NCBI GenBank assembly: GCA_001600695.1
Contig: BCKQ01000001.1
Location: forward strand, 2,260,722-2,324,721
Length of the DNA stretch: 64,000 nucleotides
Reading direction: 5' to 3'
Source: Ascoidea asiatica
Taxonomy: Eukaryota; Ascomycota; Saccharomycetes; Ascoideales; Ascoideaceae
The notes beneath the pieces were generated by a model. It was not told the origin of the DNA and ran no database searches. It was given only the letters and a program-made list of their open reading frames with translations. A program made the position numbers and the translations under genes. Below, piece after piece: positions 31,985 through 42,600 of the stretch. Each line of letters opens with the position of its first letter. Position 1 is the stretch's first letter.

Positions 31985-33392
31985 TTAATTAACTCTAGGA
32001 GTTGAAGAATCAATTACTAAAGGGCCTGAACGTGCCGGTGTAGACAATGAACTTGAAAGGCTTGAATTATTATTATTATTATTATTATTATTGTTGTTAT
32101 TATTGTTTTCATCACCATCATCAATTGATTTTTCATTTTCATTTTTTTCATTAAAATATTGTAAAATCAATTCACTTTTACTTTGTAGAGCTATTGAATC
32201 ATTAATTAAAAAATAAAGAAAAGATTCATTTTTAGAAATTAAAGATTGTAATTCAATGAATTGAATTGCATTTATTATTTTTAATAATTTTAAATGAAAT
32301 AAAATCTCATTAGCTTTATCTAAATTATTTTTTTTAAAAACCAAAGAAGGATTTGAATTTATTAAATGATTTTCAAATTGTGTTTGTTTTCTTTTTCTAG
32401 ATTTAGTAAGTTTATTTCCAATTGAAGTTGTTGTAATATTAGTATTATCAGTAATAGTAGTGCGAGATACATTTTGTGATAATATAGGATTTAAGTTTAT
32501 ATTACTGTGATTGTTGTTACTATTGTCATTTGAAGCTTTGTTATTATTATTACTATTATTAATATTAGATAAATTTGCTAAAGTATTTGAAATTGAGTTA
32601 TTTTGAATTGAAGTGAAATTATGTATATTATGTAAATTTAAAGATGAAAAAGATAAACTATTATTATTTGAATGTAATTGATTTGATAAATGCTCAGATA
32701 ATTGAGAATTTAGTCGATTACTACCTAAACGATTATTTAAATTAGATAGATTTAAATTATTTAAAGAATTTTTATGATGGTATCTTTGATGTCTTAACAT
32801 TTTTGTTGTTTCACAACCTGATCTTTCAATTGTCATATCACATAAAGTACAAGTTACAGAACCATTTTGATTTTCAATAAAATCTCTCCAGACTTGACTA
32901 ACTCTTTTTCTTCTTTTTTTTTGACGACTTGTATCTGTAATTGTATTATTTGCATTTGAGTTTGAGTTTGAGTTTGGGGTTGAATTTGTTTTTAAATTTA
33001 CATTTACATTTACATTTGCATTTACATTTGAATTTCGATTTGGTGTTGATGTGGGCATTGAACTTCCAACTGTATTTGAATTTAAAGTTGAATTCGAATT
33101 TGAAGTTAAAACTGAATTTGGAGAAGAATTTCGAGTTATATTTGAATTTCTATTTGGATGCATAATGGATTGTAATTTTGTTTGTAAATTTGAATTTAAA
33201 TTTGAATTTAAATCTGAATTAAGAATTGGATTAATATTAGAACGAATATTTGAATTGATATTAGATTGAGATTGAGAATGAGAATGATTGAGTAAATTAT
33301 TAGGAAGTATATTATTAGGATTTATAGGTGTTGAAATTGAATTAGATTGACTTCTATTCGAATGAGTATTATTCTGATTTGTTTGATTATTA

Positions 33393-33427
<35 letters not shown>

Positions 33428-33976
33428 GTTGTTATGAGCTTTGATATTATTATTAAAGAGAATAGTTCGATTTTTGTTTTTTATATTTCTTTGATTATTA
33501 GATTGATTATCTAGACGATTAGATTTATTTGCTTCGTTAGAATTGATTCCCATTGTACTTCTGTTAATATTACCATTATTATTAGTTAAATGTTTTGTAT
33601 TTGATAACGAAATTTGATTTGTAACTCCATCAGATCCTTGTCGTTGAAGAGAATCTTCTTGATTTTCTTGACTATGAATATGAGATTGGTTATTAGAAAT
33701 TGGAAAATCAGAAAATCTTGTTACTTCATTAAAAGAATTCGAAGGGATAGAAGAACTTGAAGAAATTGAAGTACTTGAATCATTAGAACGACTTAAAGAA
33801 GTGGAATTATTAGAAATATTTGAAGCATTGGAAATGCTGGTGATATGTGAATTAAGATCTTGATTCAAAATATTTATTTGACCATCTAAATTGAAGGATG
33901 GTGTAACTACTTCTGGATTCATTACAGGTAGATTTTTGTTTGTTTGTTCCCAAGAGAAAGTATGAGCTGAATTCAT
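31985..33976 (-). CDS. BED-type zinc-finger protein, Asn/Ser-rich
   Basis: A 663-residue protein that is mostly Asn/Ser low complexity (poly-Asn, NSNLNSNLNSN). One folded element is visible at about residues 355-402: a basic stretch KKRRKRVSQVWRDF followed by CTLC, Thr/Lys, LRHQRYHH. This is the BED-finger pattern (aromatic W and F, C-x2-C, then H-x4-H). BED fingers bind DNA and in many eukaryotes derive from hAT transposases, but no transposase catalytic domain is present here. A basic cluster KSRKRKQ near residue 525 and a short helical region (about 545-605) follow. Probably a transcription or chromatin factor. Start is the ATG at 33976-33974. No orthologue recognised. Confidence 0.72.
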
Positions 33977-35212
33977 TAGAATTGATGTATCTTACTATGC
34001 TCAAGTGATCTCAGTGATGATTCTGATACTGTTTATGGTGATAATGAATCAGATTAACTGATTTAAGTTGCAGTAGAAGGAATCAAAATAAGTTTTTGTG
34101 AACTTACGAACTTTAGAAAACAAACGAACAGAACAAGTTTAATTTCGCTAAATTTCTCGCCTGAAATGAACAACACAAAGCCCTCATTATTAGGGGACAA
34201 ATAAATAGATGCGCGCAATAAAATTTCAACGCATTTCTTCTAATTACATTGCGGGTATAGCGAACCGTGATATTAGCAATTTCTTGACGAACGAGATATC
34301 TTTAGCGAACTATGCTTAAACCCCACTGAGGATGAATGTGTAAACAGGCCCGAAACACACATTTTTCACTACACCGGGGTTGTCCTAGATCATTTTGGCC
34401 AACCCTCGCCCACCGTAATTCTTGGACAATATAAGGACCTAGACCTTTGTCTTACGAAATAGTGCATTGTTTATGCTTCATTGTACATACAAATCCACAA
34501 AAGCATTAGCCATGATTGCGTCACATGCCATAATTGAAAAGCTGTACTACTTTGAAACCTCGGAATTCCTTTCTGGAATAACCCGATACGGCTAATTTAG
34601 AATCTAATAAAAACCACTTCAATGGGTCGAATGAATTTGATGAGAATCAGGATTCGAACTGTCAAATAAAGATCTGTGAATGAGATTTTGATAGCGAAAA
34701 GAATATATAAAGTAGCAATGATAAAAATAAAAGTCGACTAAAAAGTCATTTTCTTCACATTTTTACCCCAAGTTTCCCAAAATGTTCATCTTTCAAGCAA
34801 TATTCAATAATTTCAATTGAAATGATTTCTCAATGCAAAATAATCACTTCTTTTACATCATGGAATTGCCTAGAAATCTCATCATAGCAATTATATTTTA
34901 TTTCACTCTCAATTCGTCAAGTGAAATTGATAGATAATTCTTACACTGTATGGATTGATTATATGATTTCATCTTAGATAACTTCTTTTTTATCTCTTTT
35001 TAATATCAATCCTTCAAAATATAAATAGTATAAAATTTCTCTTAATGTTTTAACTCGCAAAATTAAATTTTTATTCAAAAATATACTTACTATTTAATTA
35101 TATTTAGTTTTAATTTGAAAGATATTATTATACAATTATTTTAAAAAAGTGTTCGCATTCTTTATTTATCTCTTTAAACTACAACTGAATTCTTAAGGTC
35201 CTTTTTATTAAA
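33977..35212. other. Divergent spacer, BED-finger gene / LEA-like gene, with a G+C-rich island
   Basis: This 1.2 kb spacer has a G+C-richer part from about 34090 to 34680. It contains an AGGGG stress-element-like word near 34192, two AGCGAAC words (34259 and 34304), a TTGTCC/GGACAA inverted repeat, and the quasi-palindrome AAGGACCTAGACCTT near 34432. A tRNA-like TTCGAAT on minus near 34655 has no supporting stems. No gene seen. Confidence 0.5.
34380..34429. repeat. Inverted repeat TTGTCC / GGACAA with alternative GGGTTG / CAACCC
   Basis: TTGTCC (34380-34385) is complementary to GGACAA (34424-34429). Overlapping it, GGGTTG (34377-34382) can instead pair with CAACCC (34400-34405). Both are perfect 6-bp stems in the G+C-richer part of the spacer, giving two mutually exclusive folds. 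Confidence 0.45.
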
Positions 35213-36154
35213 ATGTTTGCTCCCACTACAAAATATTTTTTAACTGGTGCAGTTTCTGGTGGTTTAGCTACTTTATTAATTGAAAGATCTGGTGAAAAAA
35301 AAAGATTTCAACAATTAAAAACTGATTATGATCGTCAATACTCTGATGTTTCAAATGCTTTATATAATAAATCAGTCGATGCTAAAAACAATTTAAAAGA
35401 AACTGCTTTAGATTCTGCTTCTTATGTTAAAGATTCAACAATAAATACCTCAAATCAATTAAAAGATCAAACTGTTGATTCTGCAAGTAAAATCAAAGAT
35501 GCTTTAATTCATACAAAAGATTATACTAATGAAGCAATTAAATCTTCTTTAAATGATTCAAAAGAAAAAATTAAAAGTGATTTAAATTATGCTAAAGATG
35601 AAATGAATGATGCTAAAAATCAAGCTAAAAATAAATTTGATAATTTAGATAATAGAAATAATTTTAATAATAAAAATAATTCTTGGTTCAATTGGACTAA
35701 TTCTGATGATCATGATAAAATCAATCAAGATAGAATAAAACACTCAATTGCAGGTTTTGGTGAAAATGCCCAATCTTTTGCTGAAGATCAATATGATGAT
35801 GCTAAAAAAACTGGTTCAAATATTCTTTCTTCAAGTAAAGAAAAGTTAGTTGATTTAAAAAATCAAGCTATAGATTCAACTGCAAATACTGCTGGTGATT
35901 ATATTAACAAAAAATATTATGAAGCTCAGCAAAATTTAAATGATGCTAAAAAAGAATTAGATTCTTATTCTTCAAGTTGGTATCAAATTGGTAAAAAAGT
36001 TGATGAAGATGCAAAATTTAGAGCACAACAACATTATAATTATGCTGAAAAGGTTTTCAATAATGCAAAATTAGATTTAGAAAGTTGGTCAAACAAGGTT
36101 GGTAATCAAATTAAATACAACACAAAGGATTTAAAAAATGACATGAGACGTTAA
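35213..36154 (+). CDS. LEA-like helical-repeat protein with N-terminal membrane segment
   Basis: The 313-residue protein begins with MFAPTTKYFLTGAVSGGLATLLIERSG, a short glycine-containing hydrophobic segment (about 8-23) followed by charged residues, as in small mitochondrial or ER membrane proteins. The rest is Lys/Asp/Asn/Ala-rich amphipathic helix with 11-residue-like periodicity (VKDSTINTSNQLKDQTVDSASKIKDA), as in LEA desiccation proteins. Two related blocks end it, each about 30 residues (YYEAQQNLNDAKKELDSYS and HYNYAEKVFNNAKLDLESWS). The N-terminus faintly resembles the MICOS subunit Mic12, but I cannot confirm it. No Cys. The ATG at 35213 is the start. Codon use (GCT, TCT) is more optimised than in neighbours, suggesting decent expression. 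Confidence 0.65.
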   Translation: MFAPTTKYFLTGAVSGGLATLLIERSGEKKRFQQLKTDYDRQYSDVSNALYNKSVDAKNNLKETALDSASYVKDSTINTSNQLKDQTVDSASKIKDALIHTKDYTNEAIKSSLNDSKEKIKSDLNYAKDEMNDAKNQAKNKFDNLDNRNNFNNKNNSWFNWTNSDDHDKINQDRIKHSIAGFGENAQSFAEDQYDDAKKTGSNILSSSKEKLVDLKNQAIDSTANTAGDYINKKYYEAQQNLNDAKKELDSYSSSWYQIGKKVDEDAKFRAQQHYNYAEKVFNNAKLDLESWSNKVGNQIKYNTKDLKNDMRR

Positions 36155-36314
36155 ATGATAATAAAATCAAATGAAATAAAATCAAAAAAAAATATTTTTT
36201 CTCTATATTTATCTATCTATTCATTTATTTATATATATTTTATGTATATTTAATATAACTTTATTAATTTAATAATATTATTATTATTTTAAATATATTT
36301 TATACTATTAGAAT

Positions 36315-37043
36315 TTAAATTAAATGTTCATGCTCTTCTTCAATTGGTATATTAAATGCTCCTGCTAAATGTAAAGCAGGTTCATTTATATTATGATGTT
36401 GATAACTTAATACACCAATACCCCCAGAATTTAATATAAATTGTGGATTAAATTGAATTGTTCTACCTAACCAAACATTTGTAAAAGCTCTTAAAATATG
36501 GCCATGAGCAATCACTATAACATCACAAGCTTTATTTTCTTTGAATGCAATATCATGAATCTTACGAATTTTACCAATCAATTCTTTTAATCTTTTTTCA
36601 ACATCCATAAAATTTTCACCATTTTCACAACCATCTTCCCAAATATTCCAAATTTTATTTTTAGGTTCTTGATCTAAACCTCTTTTTGCTCTTAATTGAA
36701 TAATTTCTTTAGTTAGTAATCCTTCATAATCACCATATTCCCATTCTTTAATATTTTCATCAATTTCAATTTTTTCTGTTAAATCTTTTTCAATTTCTGG
36801 AGTGAAATTTTTTAAAATTAATTCAATTGATTGTTTAGCTCTTAATCTAGGAGAACAAATAATTTTTCCAATATTTTCAGGAACTAAAATTGAATGAATT
36901 AATGCTTTTCCAGTTTCTGTCATTTGTCTAACACCATATTCTGTTAATGGTAAGTCAGTATGAGATGTATATTGACCTGACTTTGACCACTCGGTTTGGC
37001 CATGACGAATAAAGATAACTCTTGGGGTTGGAGCAGAAGTCAT
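36315..37043 (-). CDS. SHB17: Sedoheptulose-1,7-bisphosphatase (histidine phosphatase fold)
   Basis: A 242-residue histidine phosphatase. Shb17 dephosphorylates sedoheptulose-1,7-bisphosphate, feeding the non-oxidative pentose phosphate pathway (riboneogenesis). The phosphohistidine motif is RHGQTEW (His14), followed by SGQYTSHTDLPLTEYG. SPRLRAKQSIELIL, EWEYGDYEGLLTKEII, WNIWEDGCENGE, the second catalytic His in AHGH, and GGIGVLSYQHHNINEPALHLAG all match yeast Shb17 closely, so a generic phosphoglycerate mutase is less likely. The ATG at 37043-37041 is chosen; the frame extends five codons upstream only to a TTG. PRPP from PRS1 elsewhere in this window depends on the same sugar-phosphate pool. 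It is divergent from the JmjC gene. Confidence 0.92.
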   Translation of the reverse strand: MTSAPTPRVIFIRHGQTEWSKSGQYTSHTDLPLTEYGVRQMTETGKALIHSILVPENIGKIICSPRLRAKQSIELILKNFTPEIEKDLTEKIEIDENIKEWEYGDYEGLLTKEIIQLRAKRGLDQEPKNKIWNIWEDGCENGENFMDVEKRLKELIGKIRKIHDIAFKENKACDVIVIAHGHILRAFTNVWLGRTIQFNPQFILNSGGIGVLSYQHHNINEPALHLAGAFNIPIEEEHEHLI

Positions 37044-37449
37044 ATTGATTTTATTCAACAGTTAATAATACTTCAATGATTGGGCCTAAGATGTTGTTCA
37101 AATAAAAAAAGAAATATAACTTTTGTTATATATTTATTTTATAAATTAGATATTAGAGCTAGTTTTGTAGATTATATGACCATGAGGTGACCCGCGAATC
37201 AGGCGATGGCCTTGATTTCAAATTTTATTTATTATTACCGAGAATGTGAAAAGTTTTAACAATAGTAAAAAAAGAATATTAGATAAAAGATGAAAAATGT
37301 GCTAGTAATGATCAACTGATTAAATTGCAACACTGAAAAGATTATCAGAAATCCCTCAGATTAAAGAAAGAATAAATAAATCAATAAATGAATATTTGGG
37401 TGTTCAATTACTTCAATTCCGATTGAACTGAACAGAGATATTGAAAGAC
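37044..37449. other. Divergent promoter SHB17 / JmjC gene
   Basis: A compact 406-base A+T-rich divergent promoter. Its only G+C-rich patch is at about 37178-37215 (GGTGACCCGCGAATC). Confidence 0.5.
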
Positions 37450-39054
37450 ATGAAACCTGAAATAGAGTATGATGGATTTATTCCCACAAAGGACAATAAT
37501 AAATTAGATGTATTGACTATAGATTCAATAGAATCAGGTGAAATATTTTATGAGAAATATGTTAAAACTAGAACTCCAGTTATAATTAATGGAATATTAC
37601 CAGAATTTTCAAAAGATAATAATAATTTATTTGAGAAATTTAAATCTGAAAACATTTCAAGTTTTTTAAGAGATTCAGATGATAGATCTCCAGTTTTAGA
37701 AATTGAAAAAAAACAATATGGTGGTTTTGGTTCTGGAATTAAAAAAATTAAAATGACATTTGATTCCTTTATGGAAAAGTTATATTCTGGAGATGATAAT
37801 TATTATTTAACTACACAATATAATTTTCTGAGTAATGAAAATGAAAACGAAAATGAAGATTTTCCAATGGAATCTGATAATGAGATAAATGAGGCAATAA
37901 AATTACGAATTGGTAACAATGATGTGGCAAATGAATATTTGTCCGATAATGATTCATTGAATAATTTTGACTTCAATAATATTCATGATGATTATGATGA
38001 AATGAATAGTGAAGATGATGAAATGATTGGAGATAAAGAAAATGATAATAATGCAAGTGATATTGATGAAAGTGATCCAATTTTAATAAAGTCAGTTGAT
38101 AATGATGAAAATGAACCAATTCGGTTATCAGAAGCAAAAGAAAGAATATTTGGTTTATTTCAAACTCCGTTAACTTATTCATTGTATGATAGTATACATA
38201 TTCCAATAATACCGAGTTTTCTAAAAAATTTAGTTACTCAACAAATTAATTTATGGATTGGATCATCAAATAAAAATGAGAGTGAATTTTCAATTCAAAA
38301 AATTAAAAGTCTAACTAAGGAAATATTAAATTTCGATAATAATAATGGAATTGGCAGATCAATTCCAAATGGTGGTACTTCATCTGGATTACATCATGAT
38401 CACGCAGATAACTTATATGTTCCTTTAAAAGGAACTAAAAGATTTACAATTTTCTCACCAAATGAAGCAACCAAATTATATACAGTTGGTGATATTAATA
38501 AAATATATAAATCTGGAGTTATTGATTATATTAAAAATGAAAATGCACCAAATTGGGAAAATGTCCGAAGTGATGGGGCCACAATTAAAGAATGCTCAGA
38601 TAATGATTCAATTCAGAATAAAATTGAAAAAAATAAATTAGATCCTCCTTCATTCTCAAAGATTCCACCATTTCTTTTACATTTAGATGAAATTAAAAAT
38701 AATAAAAATATTAGTGAAGAAGAATACAAAAAATTGATTTCATTAGCTTCAAAAAAGTATCCATTATTATTCAAAATTTTAGATAATAAAATTGAAGTTA
38801 ATTTGAAAGCAGGTAATCAGATGTTATATTTGCCATGCGGATGGTTTCATGAAGTTTCTTCTTTTGGAGAAGACCAAAATATATATGAGATTAATCACCC
38901 ATCACTGAATATTCATATGGCATTGAACTATTGGTTTTTTCCTCCAGATGGTGACAGTTTCGAAAAAACCTATAAGGACGACTTTTGGGAGAAAGATTTT
39001 AAACGTACTTTGAAATCTGTCGAATTGTTTGAAGATGATCGATTTGATATATAA
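37450..39054 (+). CDS. JmjC/cupin-8 domain oxygenase, JMJD7-like
   Basis: A 534-residue Fe(II)/2-oxoglutarate oxygenase-type protein. The N-terminus has the cupin-8 pattern TRTPVIINGILPEF. An acidic Asp/Asn/Glu insert spans about 140-225. The iron ligands are His315-x-Asp317 in GLHHDHADNLYVPLKG and His467 in LPCGWFHEVSS. KGTKRFTIFSPNE and MALNYWFFPPDG complete the JmjC fold. A second insert (about 370-445) separates the two metal motifs. It looks more like the JMJD7/JMJD5 hydroxylase group than the histone demethylases: no PHD, JmjN or zinc finger is seen. Substrate unknown. The ATG at 37450 is used, as the upstream extension reaches only a TTG. Confidence 0.78.
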   Translation: MKPEIEYDGFIPTKDNNKLDVLTIDSIESGEIFYEKYVKTRTPVIINGILPEFSKDNNNLFEKFKSENISSFLRDSDDRSPVLEIEKKQYGGFGSGIKKIKMTFDSFMEKLYSGDDNYYLTTQYNFLSNENENENEDFPMESDNEINEAIKLRIGNNDVANEYLSDNDSLNNFDFNNIHDDYDEMNSEDDEMIGDKENDNNASDIDESDPILIKSVDNDENEPIRLSEAKERIFGLFQTPLTYSLYDSIHIPIIPSFLKNLVTQQINLWIGSSNKNESEFSIQKIKSLTKEILNFDNNNGIGRSIPNGGTSSGLHHDHADNLYVPLKGTKRFTIFSPNEATKLYTVGDINKIYKSGVIDYIKNENAPNWENVRSDGATIKECSDNDSIQNKIEKNKLDPPSFSKIPPFLLHLDEIKNNKNISEEEYKKLISLASKKYPLLFKILDNKIEVNLKAGNQMLYLPCGWFHEVSSFGEDQNIYEINHPSLNIHMALNYWFFPPDGDSFEKTYKDDFWEKDFKRTLKSVELFEDDRFDI

Positions 39055-39649
39055 AATATCAATTTAAAATATAACTTAGTTTTACTATTTATCTCTCAAA
39101 TCCAAACTGTCTGAATAAAATTAAATCTATAATCTTGTAGTTTTTTATAAAAAATTATCTGTAAAAACATAAACAACCTTTCAACACTTCTTATTTTGTT
39201 TTTGGAGAACAACTTGCAATTTCCATCAAAAAATTGCAAGCATTTCTTCTTTGGCAGCATATTCAGCAGCTTTTCCAGAAAGGGCAAGTGGAAAGCAAGG
39301 GGCCTAGTGCTTCCGTCCAGAAACAGAAATAAAAAGTACAGCTGCATTTGGATGCAATAGCTCTCATCCCGCATCAAAGTGCACATGCCTGATTGGAAGA
39401 CTTTTCAAATTAGTATTGTCTGATGATTTTTCACGAATTGCAGTGAGTTTTAGGGAAATTTGATGAATTTGTAAACATATTTAGATTCTTTTCTACACAA
39501 TAGATCTGAAATCTGGGAGGATATGAAGAATAAAACCTAGAAGAAGAATAACTAATTCAAATAAAAATAGAGGTACTATAGTTTTATTGAAAGAAGGGAG
39601 GTTCTTTACTTTGATAGCTAGCACTAAAAAAAAAAGAGCAAAGAATGCG
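39055..39649. other. Spacer between the JmjC gene and the large mitochondrial-type gene
   Basis: A 595-base spacer between two plus-strand genes. The part at about 39195-39390 is richer in G+C (GGCAAGTGGAAAGCAAGGGGCC). A 96-codon minus frame covers it but shows no recognisable domain and is not called. Confidence 0.4.
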
Positions 39650-42600
39650 ATGTACAAGGTGCTGGTGAATCAGATTAATATATCTGTTTATGTTTTAAAG
39701 AAAGAACAACTAAGTTTGTCAAAATTATCTAGAATAAACATTAAAACCCTGGTGTTATCAAGGGATTTCAGTATTGAGTCCTTTTCAAACTATTTCAATG
39801 CAAAAAAAATAAATGAAAAGCCTCTACAGCCGAGGAATAATAAAGAAATCTCAAAATCTTGGCTATTATCTTCAAAATCAATCAATCCCAATTTAACTTC
39901 TCATAATAGAATCACTGTTAATAAGAATGAAATAACTGAAAATATTCAAAATCCCAATCATATTGTAAATAATCAAAAAGTTAAAAAAAAGCAAAAGTTT
40001 AAAGAAAATATAATATTTTCAGATAAATTATTCAACGAAGTTTTAGCTTTTTTAAGAAAAAATGAATTTTCAAAAATTTTTCTTTTATTGAAAGACAGTT
40101 TAGTTGAAAAAAAACAGATTTTATCATTAAAAAATTTGATAACTTTGAACAATTATTTAATTTATAATTATAAATTATGCTCAATTCCAATTCAAATTTA
40201 TAATTTTTACAAAAATGAAAAAATTTTATTTAATGAAATAAAAAAATTTGAAAAAGAGATCAAATTTGTGTCTCAATTAATTCTAGCTTCTTCTAAAATT
40301 AAAGATTTCATTTATATTCAAGATCATTTATTGCCAATTTATTTAGACTTCGATTATCAAATTTTAAATCGATCAATTTTATTAATTTGCTTTAAATCTA
40401 TAATCTTTAATAATGATTTGAAATTATTTAATCAATTGTTTTATCAAATTATAATCTTAAATTCAAAATTAATCAATTCAAAATATAAGTCAACTTCAAT
40501 TTTAGAAAAAATTGAAATAAAAGAAAAATTAAAACTTAATGAAAAACTAAAATGTAATGAAAAAAAACTTAATGAAAAAATTGAAATTGAATTTAATAAT
40601 ATTAAAGATTCAATATATTCAAAAGTATGTTTAAAATATTCAAAATTAAATCCAGATTTAACAACTCCTCTAATATATCATTATATTAAAAAAAATCCTT
40701 TGCTTCCTTCGTTAAATTTTCTAATTCAATCCTTATTATCAAATAATATAAATTTATCATACAAAACTTTAGCAGATTTAAGTTTTCATTTGAATTCAAT
40801 TTCTTCTCAATTTCAATCTGAAAATCAAAATTCAAATTTTTATACTGAATTGAAGAAAAGTGTAAATGATTATTTAAATTCAAAAAAAGATTCAAAATTT
40901 TTTTCAATTAATTATAATAATGAACTTAAAAAATTAAATTTATTTAATGATTTATTAAATTTACCTAAAAACTATCAAATAAGATTAGATATTTCTTCAA
41001 GATCATCAAAATTTGATGAAGATGAATATAATGCTTGGGAACAAATTATATACTTGAGAGATCAAATTTGGCTATCTTTCAAAAACTCCAAAAAATGGTA
41101 TAATTATAAAATGAAAAATTTCAATATAATCAAAGATCTAACCAAAAAATCAAATTCGAGTGAAGTTAAAATAAAACGAATGACACCTCCAGAATTGTAT
41201 TCTTTTTATTATGAGTTATTACTAATTTTTGTTAAAAGATCTGATTTTGAGAATATAACAAGAATAATTCAACTTAGTAAAGAAGATGAAATTTCCATGA
41301 ATAAAGAATTGTATTTAATTCTATCTAAATATTTTTTAAATACTGGATACTTTAAAGGATTATTATCTTTATTGAAAAATGCTTCTTCTATATCAGACAA
41401 CGAAAATATTTACTCATCTATAAAGGCTCCAGATAAAGATATAAATGATTTACAAAATGAAAAATTAAAGCAAAATCCTTTGAAATATGATATAAAATCT
41501 GTGATTAATTTATATAATTGTTTCAAAATTTCTTATCCATACCTTGTGAATGACTTAAATAGAGTTTTTTTACATTTAGCTGAAAAAATTCAGAAAAATG
41601 ATTCAAAACATAAAGATATATTTAAATTTGTTAAAAATGAGATTTTGAAAATAGAAAATCAAGAATTACAGACTAATTACTTAAATATTGACAATGCTTA
41701 CAAAATTGAGTCTCCAAACTATCATTTAGATAATGATTTTCAAGATATTAATATGCTATCATATAGACAAGGAGTTTATCCCAAATTTGAAGAATTATTC
41801 AATACTTTTAATATTCTAATGAATGAAGGAAATATTATAAAGGCTATGAAAATTCGAGATTGTATCAAAGAATTACATTATTTGGATGATAATAAAAAAA
41901 AATTAGCAATGAATTATGTGTTTTTGAATTATGAACTTAAAGATTCAATAAAAAAAAATAATAAAAGAGATGAAAAAATTATAAAAATAATTGAAGATAC
42001 AGAAAAAAAGATAAATATAAATTATAGAAAAAGAATAGAGAATGATAATTTTATCGATAATACATGGGTTCATTATTATGATAGATATTATAATTTGGAT
42101 AGAAAAAATTTAAGTAATAGTTATAATAAAAATTATAAGAAATTGTTTGAAGAATTTATCAAGTCAAATAATGATGAATTTGATTTTTTTGATTTTTTAA
42201 AAATTGCTTCATTTTATCATCATTTTTCAAGATATAAAGAATCAATGGGTATTTTAAAAAAATTATTCAATTTTCCAAAAGTGAATGGAAATAGTAATTA
42301 TGGCACTGAAAATGGATGTTTTTCATTAAAATCAACTGATTTACCAATTCGATTATTAAAAGGTATTAAGATTTATTACTCATTAAGATTAAGAAATTGC
42401 ATATTAGATAGAAATTTCAAGGAATTAAAAGATACTTGTGATGAGATTTTGAAAATGAACGGATTATACTTCAAAGAAGAACGAAATGAAAATGAAGAAA
42501 AGGAGAAAGAGAAAGAGAAAGAAGAAAAAATATATCAAGAAATTTTTTTAAAACTCGATCCATTATTTTTGAAAGAGATTATGAGAATTAAAAAAGTTTT

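Noticed and set aside
34640-34680. Possible minus-strand tRNA from GTTCGAATCC-like B box
   Set aside because: The bases flanking the TTCGAAT loop do not form a T stem, and no acceptor or anticodon stem is found.
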